Below are positions 1 to 5,639 of a stretch of DNA of 5,985 bases, one piece after another. The translations under genes and the position numbers were made by a program. The stretch spans positions 1 to 5,985 of the forward strand of contig CAJGEA010000121.1 of NCBI GenBank assembly GCA_904502015.1. The letters are read 5' to 3'. Position 1 is the stretch's first letter; each line of letters starts with the position of its first letter. The notes under the pieces are model-generated. The model had not been told where the DNA came from, did no database searches, and worked only from the letters and a program-made list of their open reading frames with translations. Source of the DNA: an uncultured Clostridia bacterium. Lineage in GTDB: Bacteria; Bacillota; Clostridia; Oscillospirales; CAG-272.

Positions 1-52
1 AAGCCCCCTGCACCCCCCTCGTGCCAGTGATCACACAAATTCAAATAGTTCG

Positions 53-69
53 ATAAACCCCAATTTGAA
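53..69. repeat. Left arm of a 17-bp inverted repeat that brackets the window
   Basis: The sequence ATAAACCCCAATTTGAA is the exact reverse complement of positions 5655-5671. Beyond the exact core, the two copies keep a loose resemblance when both are read from the TTCAAATT end: each has a TTGrATTTG block followed shortly by TGTGA about 10-25 bases on. This suggests that both are ends of the same dispersed repeat family in opposite orientation. The left copy would continue out of the window through position 1. Positions 1-52 contain no other feature I can name. Confidence 0.6.
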
Positions 70-83
70 ACTCTCCTTTTATC

Positions 84-120
84 AAAAGCAGAGGGCATCG
101 CGCCTCGGCGCGATGCCCTC
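84..120 (-). terminator. Intrinsic terminator of mscL
   Basis: Positions 91-120 form a perfect inverted repeat (GAGGGCATCGCGCC with its complement, only a few central bases unpaired), about 13 bp of very GC-rich stem. It starts 15 bases after the mscL stop codon. On the minus strand the stem is followed by TGC and then TTTT, so the U-tract is short and slightly displaced. It is probably a working terminator, but weaker in its tail than the others in this window. Confidence 0.75.
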
Positions 121-134
121 AAGAGATTGAAGAT

Positions 135-701
135 TTACTTATTCTTCATGATATTGACCAGCTCTTCAAGCAGGGTTTCCTGACGCATGATGCTCGCCTT
201 GAATTCGGCTCGGCGTTCCTCCTCCTCGGCCTTCGCAATAGCGGCGACTTCAGCGGCCTTGGCATCAGCCTCGGCCTTGGCGGCGGCTTCGGCAGCAGCC
301 TTGGCAGCCTCCTCAGCCTTCTGCTTCTCCTCCAGCTTGTCCTTGGCCTTCATGATAATGCGCAGGACCACGAAAATGCAGAATGCGGTGATGAGGAAGT
401 CCACGATGGTCTGGAACCACGTGCCCCAGAGAATCGCAACCTCGGCAACAGCGGGGGTAACTACCTCGCCTGCCTCATCCAGAACGGCCTCGGCCGCGGG
501 GGTGATAATGGTCTTGATGTCGTCGAGATCGCCCTTCTTGATAAAAATACCGCAGAAGGGGTTGATGATGTAGTTTACAAGACCCGTAACGATCTTGCTG
601 AACGCGCCGCCGACGACAACACCGACTGCCATGTCAACCACGTTGCCGCGGGTAACGAACTTCTTAAAATCCTGCCAGAACGTGCTCTTCTTTTTAGCCA
701 T
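135..701 (-). CDS. mscL: Large-conductance mechanosensitive channel MscL with extended C-terminal region
   Basis: MscL is a homopentameric inner-membrane channel that opens under membrane tension and releases solutes during hypo-osmotic shock. The 188-residue product opens with the family's N-terminal amphipathic helix and TM1 (FKKFVTRGNVVDMAVGVVVGGAFSKIV, here as residues 12-38), including the glycine-rich gate region. The extracytoplasmic loop spans about residues 47-90 and TM2 about 91-115. A C-terminal helix resembling the usual LLxEIRDLL bundle is seen near residues 174-185 (RQETLLEELVNIM). The family is normally about 130-150 residues. The surplus is an Ala/Glu/Lys-rich stretch at about residues 118-168, inserted between TM2 and the terminal helix and probably a continuous charged helix or coiled coil. 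The ATG at 701 has AAAGGAAGG upstream at good spacing. A dedicated promoter lies at 745-773 and a terminator at 91-120. Confidence 0.96.
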   Translation of the reverse strand: MAKKKSTFWQDFKKFVTRGNVVDMAVGVVVGGAFSKIVTGLVNYIINPFCGIFIKKGDLDDIKTIITPAAEAVLDEAGEVVTPAVAEVAILWGTWFQTIVDFLITAFCIFVVLRIIMKAKDKLEEKQKAEEAAKAAAEAAAKAEADAKAAEVAAIAKAEEEERRAEFKASIMRQETLLEELVNIMKNK

Positions 702-744
702 ACGAAAAAACCTTCCTTTCTGTTGGGCATAGCCCTATGTGTAT

Positions 745-773
745 ATTCTACTGCATATTAACCGAAAAGTCAA
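745..773 (-). promoter_or_regulatory. Sigma-A promoter of mscL
   Basis: On the minus strand a -35 box TTGACT (768-773) and a -10 box TAGAAT (745-750) are separated by exactly 17 bases. Each differs from consensus at one position. The start of transcription would fall near position 738, leaving a leader of about 37 nt that carries the ribosome binding site and a small hairpin GGGC-TAT-GCCC (725-735). No clear terminator lies between the symporter stop codon (809) and this promoter, so some read-through from the symporter is possible. Confidence 0.85.
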
Positions 774-808
774 GTGCTTTTTGCATTTTTCGACACAATC
801 GGAGCAGA

Positions 809-2422
809 TCAATCTTTTTCCAGCGAGGTACCGACGGGAACCTCTACGAGTCTGTCGTAGCAAGAGAATATCTCGTCCACGTTGTCTGAAACGCTCTTGC
901 GGGTGAGCAGACTGACCACGGGAACGATCACAAGTCCCACCAGCATAGCGAGCATACCCGCGTTAATGGACGAGCCACAGAAGTAGGCCAGCACGGGGTT
1001 CGTAAAGGAGATCTTGAGAATCGCATTCAGCACGAACTGGGTGAGGGTAATGCCAAGACCCGTGACGAAGGATGCCCACACCGCCGCGCGGGTGGTCTTC
1101 TTCCAGAACAGACCGTAGAGGAAGGGGGCGAGGAAGCAGCCTGCCAACGTACCCCACGAGATACCCATGAGGTCGGAAATGTAGAGCTTCTTGGCCAGCT
1201 CGCCGTTGCCCACCACCAGAATGGCGATGGCGGCGGCGATCACAATGGACGCCGCGAGAACGAGGCGCATGGTCAGCATGCTTCCCTTCTCGCTCTTCTG
1301 CTTTTGGGACAGCGGCGCGATCAGATCCAGCGTAATGGTAGACGCCGAGGTCATGGCCAGCGAGGACAGGGTGGACATAGAGGCGGCCAGCACCAGCACC
1401 AGCACCAGACCGATCAGCCACGTTCCCGCGCCACCCATATTCTCCTCCAGCTGATTGAGCATGGCGGGGATGATGGTGTCGAACTTAATGCCCGCGTCGG
1501 TCTTCTCGATGCTGGCGGCATACAGACGGCCAAAGCCGCCGAGGAAGTAGCAGCCGCCCGCCACGACCAGACCGAAGAAGGTGGAGATCAGCGTACCCTT
1601 CTTGATCGCGCCCTCGTCCTTGATGGAGTAGAACTTACCCACCATCTGAGGCAGGCCCCACGTGCCAAGGGAGGTCAGGATCACAACGCCAAGAAGCTGA
1701 AGAGGCTCGGGACCGAAGAAAGAGGTGAAAGCGCCGTGGAATTCGGTGCCTGCGGCGGTGGTGTCAGATGCCTCGGAGAGTTTAACAATCGCCTCCATCA
1801 GGCCGCCGTTATCCGCCATGACGGCCCACACTACGGCAACGATACCCACCAGCATCACGATGCCCTGAATGAAGTTATTGACGGCAGAGCCCATGTAGCC
1901 GCCCACGATGACGTAAATGCCCGTGAGCACCGCCATGATGATGACCCACCACATATAGTCAAGGCTGAAGGACTGCTGGAACAGCCATGCCAGACCGTTG
2001 AACAGGGATGCGGTGTACGGGATGAGGAAAATGAACACGATGACGGCGGCGACCAGACGAAGGGCGCGCGAGCCATAGCGCAGACCGAAGAAATCGGGCA
2101 TGGTGCGGCTGCCGAGATGCTGGGTCATGACGCGGGTGCGGCGGCCAAGCACCACCCACGCAAGGAGCGAGCCAATGAAGGCGTTGCCCAGACCGATCCA
2201 CGTGGACGCAAGACCGAAATTCCAGCCGAAGCGACCCGCGTAGCCGATAAAAATGACCGCCGAAAAGTACGCCGTTCCAAACGAGAACGCCGTCAGCCAC
2301 GGGCCAACCGAGCGTCCGCCCAAGACGAAGCCGTCCACGCCGCGGCTCTTGCGACTATACAGCACGCCCACGCCAATCATAGCGGCAAAGAACACGACGA
2401 TCATGATGAGTTTGATTACCAT
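809..2422 (-). CDS. Sodium:solute symporter (SSF family), T-box regulated; predicted amino-acid importer
   Basis: The product belongs to the sodium:solute symporter family (PutP/PanF-like), integral membrane proteins that use the sodium gradient to import a solute. At 537 residues it has the normal family length and about 13 hydrophobic segments. Residues 1-22 are TM1, followed by SRKSRGVDGFVLGGRSVGPW, a typical SSF loop. Residues about 47-70 (FGTAYFSAVIFIGYAGRFGW) match the conserved substrate and Na+ segment. Residues about 342-364 (SMSTLSSLAMTSASTITLDL) match the second SSF signature, whose Ser/Thr residues contribute to the Na2 site in characterised relatives. The start at 2422 is chosen because AGGAGG (2429-2434) lies 6 bases upstream and the hydrophobic N-terminus begins there. 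A longer reading to 2560 would run through leader hairpins. Sequence alone would support only a 'proline or similar solute' symporter. The T-box upstream with an apparent UAC specifier makes tyrosine or another aromatic compound the better guess (inference). Confidence 0.93.
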   Translation of the reverse strand: MVIKLIMIVVFFAAMIGVGVLYSRKSRGVDGFVLGGRSVGPWLTAFSFGTAYFSAVIFIGYAGRFGWNFGLASTWIGLGNAFIGSLLAWVVLGRRTRVMTQHLGSRTMPDFFGLRYGSRALRLVAAVIVFIFLIPYTASLFNGLAWLFQQSFSLDYMWWVIIMAVLTGIYVIVGGYMGSAVNNFIQGIVMLVGIVAVVWAVMADNGGLMEAIVKLSEASDTTAAGTEFHGAFTSFFGPEPLQLLGVVILTSLGTWGLPQMVGKFYSIKDEGAIKKGTLISTFFGLVVAGGCYFLGGFGRLYAASIEKTDAGIKFDTIIPAMLNQLEENMGGAGTWLIGLVLVLVLAASMSTLSSLAMTSASTITLDLIAPLSQKQKSEKGSMLTMRLVLAASIVIAAAIAILVVGNGELAKKLYISDLMGISWGTLAGCFLAPFLYGLFWKKTTRAAVWASFVTGLGITLTQFVLNAILKISFTNPVLAYFCGSSINAGMLAMLVGLVIVPVVSLLTRKSVSDNVDEIFSCYDRLVEVPVGTSLEKD

Positions 2423-2428
2423 AATGTA

Positions 2429-2434
2429 CCTCCT
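2429..2434 (-). promoter_or_regulatory. Ribosome binding site that fixes the symporter start
   Basis: A perfect AGGAGG on the minus strand lies 6 bases before the ATG at 2422. It decides the start codon against the in-frame upstream ATG at 2560, whose reading frame crosses two terminator-like hairpins. Confidence 0.9.
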
Positions 2435-2466
2435 GTTTTCCCATAGGGATTTTGATGCGGCAAGAG

Positions 2467-2502
2467 AAAAGCCTCCCCTGCCGAATGTTGGGCAAGGGAG
2501 GC
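2467..2502 (-). terminator. Second, downstream terminator-like hairpin in the symporter leader
   Basis: Positions 2471-2502 pair into a 12-bp stem (GCCTCCCTTGCC with GGCAGGGGAGGC, one G-U pair) and an 8-base loop, followed on the minus strand by TTTTCTCTT. It lies between the T-box terminator and the symporter ribosome binding site and has no T-box of its own. The bases GGCAA just before it (2506-2510 read on the minus strand) could instead pair with TTGCC inside its left arm (2491-2495), which would open the hairpin. Whether it ends transcription, pauses it, or is simply an mRNA structure cannot be settled from sequence. Confidence 0.6.
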
Positions 2503-2512
2503 GTGTTGCCTG

Positions 2513-2556
2513 AAAAAACAAAAGCCACCCTCGTCCGTTTGACGGACTGAGGGCGG
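2513..2556 (-). terminator. T-box terminator, mutually exclusive with the antiterminator
   Basis: Positions 2525-2556 fold on the minus strand into a 14-bp stem (CCGCCCTC and GTCCGT with ACGGAC and GAGGGTGG, one bulged A, one G-U pair) with loop CAA. It is followed by a U-rich tract TTTTGTTTTTT. Its left arm reuses the CCGC and CCTCA bases needed for the antiterminator, so only one of the two can form. Without a matching uncharged tRNA this hairpin should end transcription before the symporter. Confidence 0.93.
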
Positions 2557-2856
2557 ACAAAGCCGCGGTACCACCTCAATTTATTCACCCCTTGCAGGGC
2601 GAACCTCGTCGGGCACGCACGCGCACGGTCACGGGGGGGTTGTTCCTACCACACACGCGGCGCACACAGAAATGCCTCATCGCTGTAACGGGCGACCCCG
2701 TTGAACCCTTCGCGCCGCCTGATCAGGGCGGCTTGTCGAATCCAAAGCTCCCGAAATGTATTCCCCCGTGCTCCCCTCTCCGTCTTGCACCGACCGACGG
2801 CTCTCTGCGCAGGCAAACGCGGCGTACTTCTTTCCGTTCCTCGCTATAATGTGCCC

Positions 2857-2885
2857 ATTATAAACCATCTTCGCGACTTTGTCAA
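2857..2885 (-). promoter_or_regulatory. Consensus sigma-A promoter of the T-box/symporter unit
   Basis: On the minus strand a perfect -35 TTGACA (2880-2885) and a perfect -10 TATAAT (2857-2862) are 17 bases apart. Transcription would begin near 2850, just before T-box Stem I. A fully consensus promoter fits a gene controlled by attenuation rather than by initiation. Confidence 0.93.
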
Positions 2886-2906
2886 TACATTTGACCAAAT
2901 TTCAGC

Positions 2907-2940
2907 AAAAATTTTGCCGCACCCGTACGGGCGCGGCAAA
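2907..2940 (-). terminator. Intrinsic terminator after rimI
   Basis: Positions 2913-2940 form a near-perfect palindrome (TTTGCCGCGCCCG pairing with CGGGTGCGGCAAA, one G-U pair), followed on the minus strand by ATTTTT. It begins 7 bases after the rimI stop codon and ends the upstream unit before the T-box promoter. Confidence 0.92.
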
Positions 2941-2947
2941 TCGAGCT

Positions 2948-3457
2948 TTATTTGATCTTGCACACCATCACGATAGCGTCCTCGGTGGGCTTTTGGTAGA
3001 ATCCGCGGCGGCGACCCGCCTCAGCAAAGCCTGCGGCGCGGTAGAGCGCGATGGCGGCGGCGTTGGAGGCACGCACCTCAAGGGACACCGACTCCAGCTT
3101 TGCGTTCTTGGCGTGGCGCAGAAGCGCGCGCACGATGGCGGCTCCCTGCCCCTCGCGGCGGTGGTCGGGATGGACGGCGATATTGGTGATCTGCCCTTCG
3201 TCCACCGTAATCAGCATACCGCCGTAAGCGGTGACAACGGGGGGCTCCGCGCCCGCGACGGTCTTCCGGCACAGGTAGCCCACACCGATGCCGTCGTTGG
3301 TCAGCAGTTCAAGGCTTTGGGCGCTCCACGGGCTGGAAAAGCACAGCCGCTCCAGCTCTGCCGCGCCCTCCAGATGGGCGGGATCGTTCTTCATGCGCAC
3401 GGGGTGGAGCTTCGGGCGCTTGGGTTTCTCGTTGGTCTTATCGATCGTATCGGTCAT
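2948..3457 (-). CDS. rimI: GNAT-family N-acetyltransferase, RimI type (ribosomal protein S18 alanine acetyltransferase)
   Basis: RimI-type enzymes move an acetyl group from acetyl-CoA to the N-terminal amine of a protein, classically ribosomal protein S18. The 169-residue product has the GNAT fold. Motif A, at about residues 93-113, includes the acetyl-CoA pyrophosphate loop R-R-E-G-Q-G (100-105) after IAVHPDHR. The RimI-like block EVRASNAAAIALYRAAGF spans about residues 127-144, and Tyr154 in RGFYQKPTEDAIVM sits where the family has its catalytic tyrosine. The first 25 residues or so are a polar, Lys/Pro-rich tail before the domain. The start at 3457 is preferred over the in-frame ATG at 3502 because an AAGGAG lies about 12 bases before it, although this spacing is slightly long, and because the longer version adds only non-family residues. 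No tsaB or tsaD neighbour is present in the window. Exact substrate is not shown by sequence. Confidence 0.88.
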   Translation of the reverse strand: MTDTIDKTNEKPKRPKLHPVRMKNDPAHLEGAAELERLCFSSPWSAQSLELLTNDGIGVGYLCRKTVAGAEPPVVTAYGGMLITVDEGQITNIAVHPDHRREGQGAAIVRALLRHAKNAKLESVSLEVRASNAAAIALYRAAGFAEAGRRRGFYQKPTEDAIVMVCKIK

Positions 3458-3518
3458 GATAATGGATCTCTCCTTTTTGTGGTTATAGCGGAGCGCGATC
3501 ATAATGCGTTAGGTTCGA

Positions 3519-3623
3519 GCCCTCTCACCCGACTTCGTCGGGAGCTCTCCCGAAGGGGAGAGCCTTTCGTAAGCCTCTCCCTCCGGGAGAGGTGGCACGC
3601 CCTTGGGGCGTGACGGAGAGGGC
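3519..3623. repeat. 105-bp palindromic intergenic element with four hairpins and a closing stem
   Basis: The whole intergenic element folds on itself. An outer stem GCCCTCTC (3519-3526) pairs with GAGAGGGC (3616-3623). Inside lie four perfect hairpins: CCCGAC/GTCGGG (3528-3542), GCTCTCCC/GGGAGAGC (3544-3563), CCTCTCCC/GGGAGAGG (3574-3592) and CACGCC/GGCGTG (3596-3612). The layout is a closed five-way junction or cruciform. I recognise this style of sequence (CTCTCCC, GGGAGAGG and CACGCC blocks) as a REP- or MITE-like repeat common in gut clostridia, from memory rather than from a search. It starts 20 bases after the lipoprotein stop codon, has no U-tract, and contains no reading frame of note. 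Confidence 0.85.
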
Positions 3624-3643
3624 AAGGATTTCTTATGCATCAC

Positions 3644-4300
3644 TCAATCCCACCCCATCGCGCGGTGGATCTCGTCGCCCACGGGCACGAACAGCTGGTC
3701 AAACGCGCTGTACAGGAAGTACTTGCCGTAATTGACGTCCTCGATAATGAGATCAGAGCCGTACTCCACGTAGGTCAGGGTGTAGTAGAAGCCGGGGTAC
3801 AAATCCGACTCAAAGCGCACGCGGTAGTTGCGCAGGGGGGTAGTGCCGGGGTAGGTCACCGATTTGTTAGCGGAGAAATCAGCCACCAGCGAGGCGATAT
3901 CAGTCACATCGGTAATGGTATTCACCTCGTGGATGGTGGTGGCGTCCACGCAGATATGCACCTCAAAGGGCGCCATCTCCAACAGGGTGGGCAGCTTCGT
4001 GTCCTCGGTATAGAGGATGTGACGCTCTTCGGTGGCGAGCCAGCGGATCTCATCCATATCAGGAATGGTGTAGAGCTTATAGGACTCGGAATCGGTCACT
4101 TTCAGCTTGCCGCGCTCATCGCACAGCGCCACCGCCTCGTACACGGGGGAGGCGTGAAGGTACACCGTACCGTCGTTCTTATTGATACAGCCGTTCTCCA
4201 CGCCCAGCCCCTCGTGCAGGGTGATCTTTCCGCAGGAGCAGAGGGCGACGGCGCACATAACGGCGCAGAGGAACAGGCAAAGATATTTACGAAGTTTCAT
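3644..4300 (-). CDS. Small lipoprotein of unknown function
   Basis: I do not recognise the family. The 218-residue product begins with KLRK, a hydrophobic stretch (residues 6-20) and a lipobox-like LCSC with the likely lipidated Cys23, so it is predicted to be exported and anchored on the outer face of the membrane. Cys21 at the -2 position is slightly unusual. The mature part is a mixed soluble domain of about 195 residues, rich in Thr, Tyr, Asp and Glu, with no repeats or further membrane segments. Its second half (about residues 140-200) alternates charged and aromatic residues in a beta-like pattern (YRVRFESDLYPGFYYTLTYVEY). The ATG at 4300 has AAAGGAAA at about 8 bases. The gene lies 30 bases after the dCMP deaminase stop codon with no terminator between, so the two are probably co-transcribed. 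A 105-bp repeat follows it. Confidence 0.85.
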   Translation of the reverse strand: MKLRKYLCLFLCAVMCAVALCSCGKITLHEGLGVENGCINKNDGTVYLHASPVYEAVALCDERGKLKVTDSESYKLYTIPDMDEIRWLATEERHILYTEDTKLPTLLEMAPFEVHICVDATTIHEVNTITDVTDIASLVADFSANKSVTYPGTTPLRNYRVRFESDLYPGFYYTLTYVEYGSDLIIEDVNYGKYFLYSAFDQLFVPVGDEIHRAMGWD

Positions 4301-4330
4301 GGGAAATTTCCTTTCTTGCTTTGCGGAGGA

Positions 4331-4822
4331 TCAGTAGCCGAAGATACCCGTGAGGGAGTCGTCGTTCTCCACCCAATCCTCTACGTCCACCACACGATAC
4401 TCGGTGGGGGTGTCGCGGATGACGACCTTGGCAATGCCCGCGTTGATGATCATGCGCTTGCACATCATGCAGCTGTTCGTGCCGCTGACCAGCGAGCCGT
4501 CGGCGGGGTCGGTGCAGACCATATACAGAGTCGCGCCCAGCATCTGCTCACGGGAGGCGTTGATGATGGCGTTCGCCTCGGAGTGGAGGGAGCGGCACAT
4601 CTCATAGCGCTCGCCGCGCGGGATCATGAGCTTGTCGCGCATGCAGTAGCCAATGTCAATGCAGTTCGCTCTGCCGCGAGGCGCACCGTTGTAGCCCGTG
4701 GAGAGAATGACGTCGTTCTTTACGATGATGGAGCCGTATTTCTTGCGCAGGCAGGTACTGCGCTCCGAAACCGTCTCGGCGATATCCAGATAGTAATTTT
4801 CCTTGGAAATGCGGTCAGCCAT
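4331..4822 (-). CDS. Deoxycytidylate (dCMP) deaminase, ComEB type
   Basis: This cytosolic zinc enzyme converts dCMP to dUMP, feeding dTMP synthesis, and is normally regulated by dCTP and dTTP. The 163-residue product carries the family landmarks in order: RSTCLRKKYGSIIVKND near residues 21-37, the nucleotide-binding GYNGAPRG (43-50), and the zinc site with His80 and the catalytic Glu82 in LHSEANAI, plus Cys118 and Cys121 in NSCMMCKRMIINAGI. The residue before Cys118 is Ser where most deaminases have Pro. The start at 4822 is supported by AAGGAGG five bases upstream. The in-frame ATG at 4933 would lie upstream of the promoter at 4871-4899. It is called comEB in competence-gene settings, but no competence gene is next to it here, so the role is taken to be nucleotide metabolism. 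It is likely first in a unit with the lipoprotein. Confidence 0.95.
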   Translation of the reverse strand: MADRISKENYYLDIAETVSERSTCLRKKYGSIIVKNDVILSTGYNGAPRGRANCIDIGYCMRDKLMIPRGERYEMCRSLHSEANAIINASREQMLGATLYMVCTDPADGSLVSGTNSCMMCKRMIINAGIAKVVIRDTPTEYRVVDVEDWVENDDSLTGIFGY

Positions 4823-4870
4823 GGCGTCCTCCTTATGCGAATATGCGTTGGCATACGAATTATCCTCTCT

Positions 4871-4899
4871 ATCATACCACATTTCGGTGAACAAATCAA
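4871..4899 (-). promoter_or_regulatory. Promoter of the dCMP deaminase/lipoprotein unit
   Basis: On the minus strand a -35 box TTGATT (4894-4899) and a -10 box TATGAT (4871-4876) are 17 bases apart. The -10 is preceded by TGG, giving an extended -10. Transcription would start near 4864, about 40 nt before the dCMP deaminase start codon. Confidence 0.85.
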
Positions 4900-4938
4900 G
4901 ACCATTGTGCAAAAAGTACGACAATTTTGCCACTCACG

Positions 4939-4975
4939 CAAAAATCTCCTCGGACACGGTGTGCCCGAGGAGATT
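4939..4975 (-). terminator. Intrinsic terminator of rubrerythrin gene
   Basis: Positions 4943-4975 form a 15-bp stem on the minus strand (AATCTCCTCGG then GCAC, loop ACC, then GTGT and CCGAGGAGATT, one G-U pair), with its U-tract TTTTT running straight on from the stem. It begins 11 bases after the rubrerythrin stop codon. Confidence 0.95.
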
Positions 4976-4986
4976 CATTGCCTTGA

Positions 4987-5532
4987 TTAGTAGTTGACCT
5001 TCTTGACCTCGAAGTAAGCCTGGGGATGGTTGCACACGGGGCAGACATCGGGGGCCTTGAGGCCCACGACGATGTGACCACAGTTGCGACACTCCCAGAT
5101 CTGCACGTCGCTCTTCTCAAAGACCGACGCGGTGACCACGTTGTGCAACAGGGCGCGGTAGCGCTCCTCGTGCGCCTTTTCAATGGCGGCAACGCCACGG
5201 AACTGGGCGGCCAGCTCGACAAAGCCCTCCTCCTCGGCGTCCTTGGCCATTCTCTCGTACATATCCGTCCACTCGGCGTTCTCGCCCTCAGCGGCGGCCA
5301 GCAGGTTGGCAGGGGTATCACCCAGCTCGCCCAGCGCCTTGAACCACAGCTTGGCGTGCTCCTTCTCGTTCTCGGCGGTGGCAAGGAAGAGAGCGGCGAT
5401 CTGCTCGTAGCCCTGCTTCTTGGCGACCGATGCAAAGTAGGTATACTTATTTCTTGCCTGGGATTCGCCCGCAAACGCCTCCCACAGATTCTTTTCGGTT
5501 TTTGTTCCTGCGTAGATGTTCTTCTTTTCCAT
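4987..5532 (-). CDS. rbr: Rubrerythrin
   Basis: Rubrerythrin is a cytosolic non-haem iron protein of anaerobes that reduces hydrogen peroxide to water, taking electrons through its rubredoxin-like centre. The 181-residue product, close to the usual 190, has the four-helix diiron domain followed by the rubredoxin-like domain. Diiron ligand motifs are visible as Glu23 (ESQARNKY), E56-x-x-H59, Glu84/Glu87 in GENAEW, and E118-x-x-H121. The C-terminal centre has Cys148-x-x-Cys151 and Cys164-x-x-Cys167. The start at 5532 has AAGGAG about 9 bases upstream and fits the family N-terminus. An in-frame start at 5556 would place the ribosome binding site inside the coding region. The gene is flanked by its own promoter and terminator. 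I saw no convincing PerR-type operator at the promoter. Confidence 0.97.
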   Translation of the reverse strand: MEKKNIYAGTKTEKNLWEAFAGESQARNKYTYFASVAKKQGYEQIAALFLATAENEKEHAKLWFKALGELGDTPANLLAAAEGENAEWTDMYERMAKDAEEEGFVELAAQFRGVAAIEKAHEERYRALLHNVVTASVFEKSDVQIWECRNCGHIVVGLKAPDVCPVCNHPQAYFEVKKVNY

Positions 5533-5579
5533 GGACGGTATCTCCTTTTTCATCAATGAATATGCCTTTCAGCATTTGT

Positions 5580-5608
5580 ATTATAGCATGGATTTTGTCA
5601 TCCTGCAA
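5580..5608 (-). promoter_or_regulatory. Extended -10 promoter of rubrerythrin gene
   Basis: On the minus strand a perfect -10 TATAAT (5580-5585) is preceded by TGC, an extended -10 element. The best -35 at 17-base spacing is the weak TTGCAG (5603-5608, three matches to consensus). Such a promoter depends mostly on its extended -10 and could leave room for an activator. The leader is about 40 nt. Confidence 0.8.
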
Positions 5609-5639
5609 GAGGGATTTTATAAATTCTTGCAAATTTTAT

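Larger units (their letters stand above)
2465..2850 (-). promoter_or_regulatory. T-box riboswitch leader with apparent UAC (tyrosine) specifier
   Basis: T-box leaders sense uncharged tRNA and allow transcription of amino-acid genes when the matching amino acid is short. All landmarks are present on the minus strand. Stem I has AGTA on its 5' side (2825-2828), AGAGAG (2801-2806), a distal loop containing GGTGCAA (2785-2791) and GAA followed by TAC and A on the 3' side (specifier TAC at 2758-2760). Two hairpins follow: GCCGCC...GGCGGC (2714-2732) and AACGGG-GTCG-CCCGTT (2687-2702). The antiterminator is textbook: TTGAGG (2574-2579) pairs with CCTCAG (2547-2552), GCGG (2563-2566) pairs with CCGC (2553-2556), and the bulge is TGGTACC (2567-2573). 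TGGT would pair with a tRNA ending ACCA, which fits the A discriminator of tRNA-Tyr. The specifier assignment rests on its place right after the AGTA/GAA loop-E pairing and is less certain than the T-box itself. Confidence 0.93.

Noticed and set aside
1304..2446. 380-codon open frame on the plus strand opposite the symporter
   Set aside because: It is antisense to a clear SSF gene, is extremely rich in His, Arg, Gln and Ala, and has no family resemblance; long antisense frames are expected from GC-rich codon bias.
2423..2560. 46-residue N-terminal extension of the symporter
   Set aside because: This stretch contains the second leader hairpin and part of the T-box terminator, has no ribosome binding site at its ATG, and the family N-terminus with AGGAGG begins at 2422.
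2592..2955. Several small open frames on both strands between the symporter and rimI
   Set aside because: They overlap the T-box leader, its promoter and the rimI terminator, and the encoded peptides are low in hydrophobic order and lack ribosome binding sites.
3480..3510. Possible rimI promoter with TATAAC near 3482-3487
   Set aside because: No acceptable -35 box is found at 16-18 bases, so it is not supported; rimI may depend on read-through.
4823..4933. 37-residue N-terminal extension of dCMP deaminase
   Set aside because: It would start upstream of the promoter at 4871-4899 and so would not be on that transcript; the ATG at 4822 has an ideal AAGGAGG.
3635..4990. 451-codon open frame on the plus strand opposite the lipoprotein and dCMP deaminase genes
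   Set aside because: It runs antisense across two well-supported genes, their intergenic gap and a promoter, has a His/Val/Gly-rich composition typical of an antisense shadow, and shows no recognisable domain.
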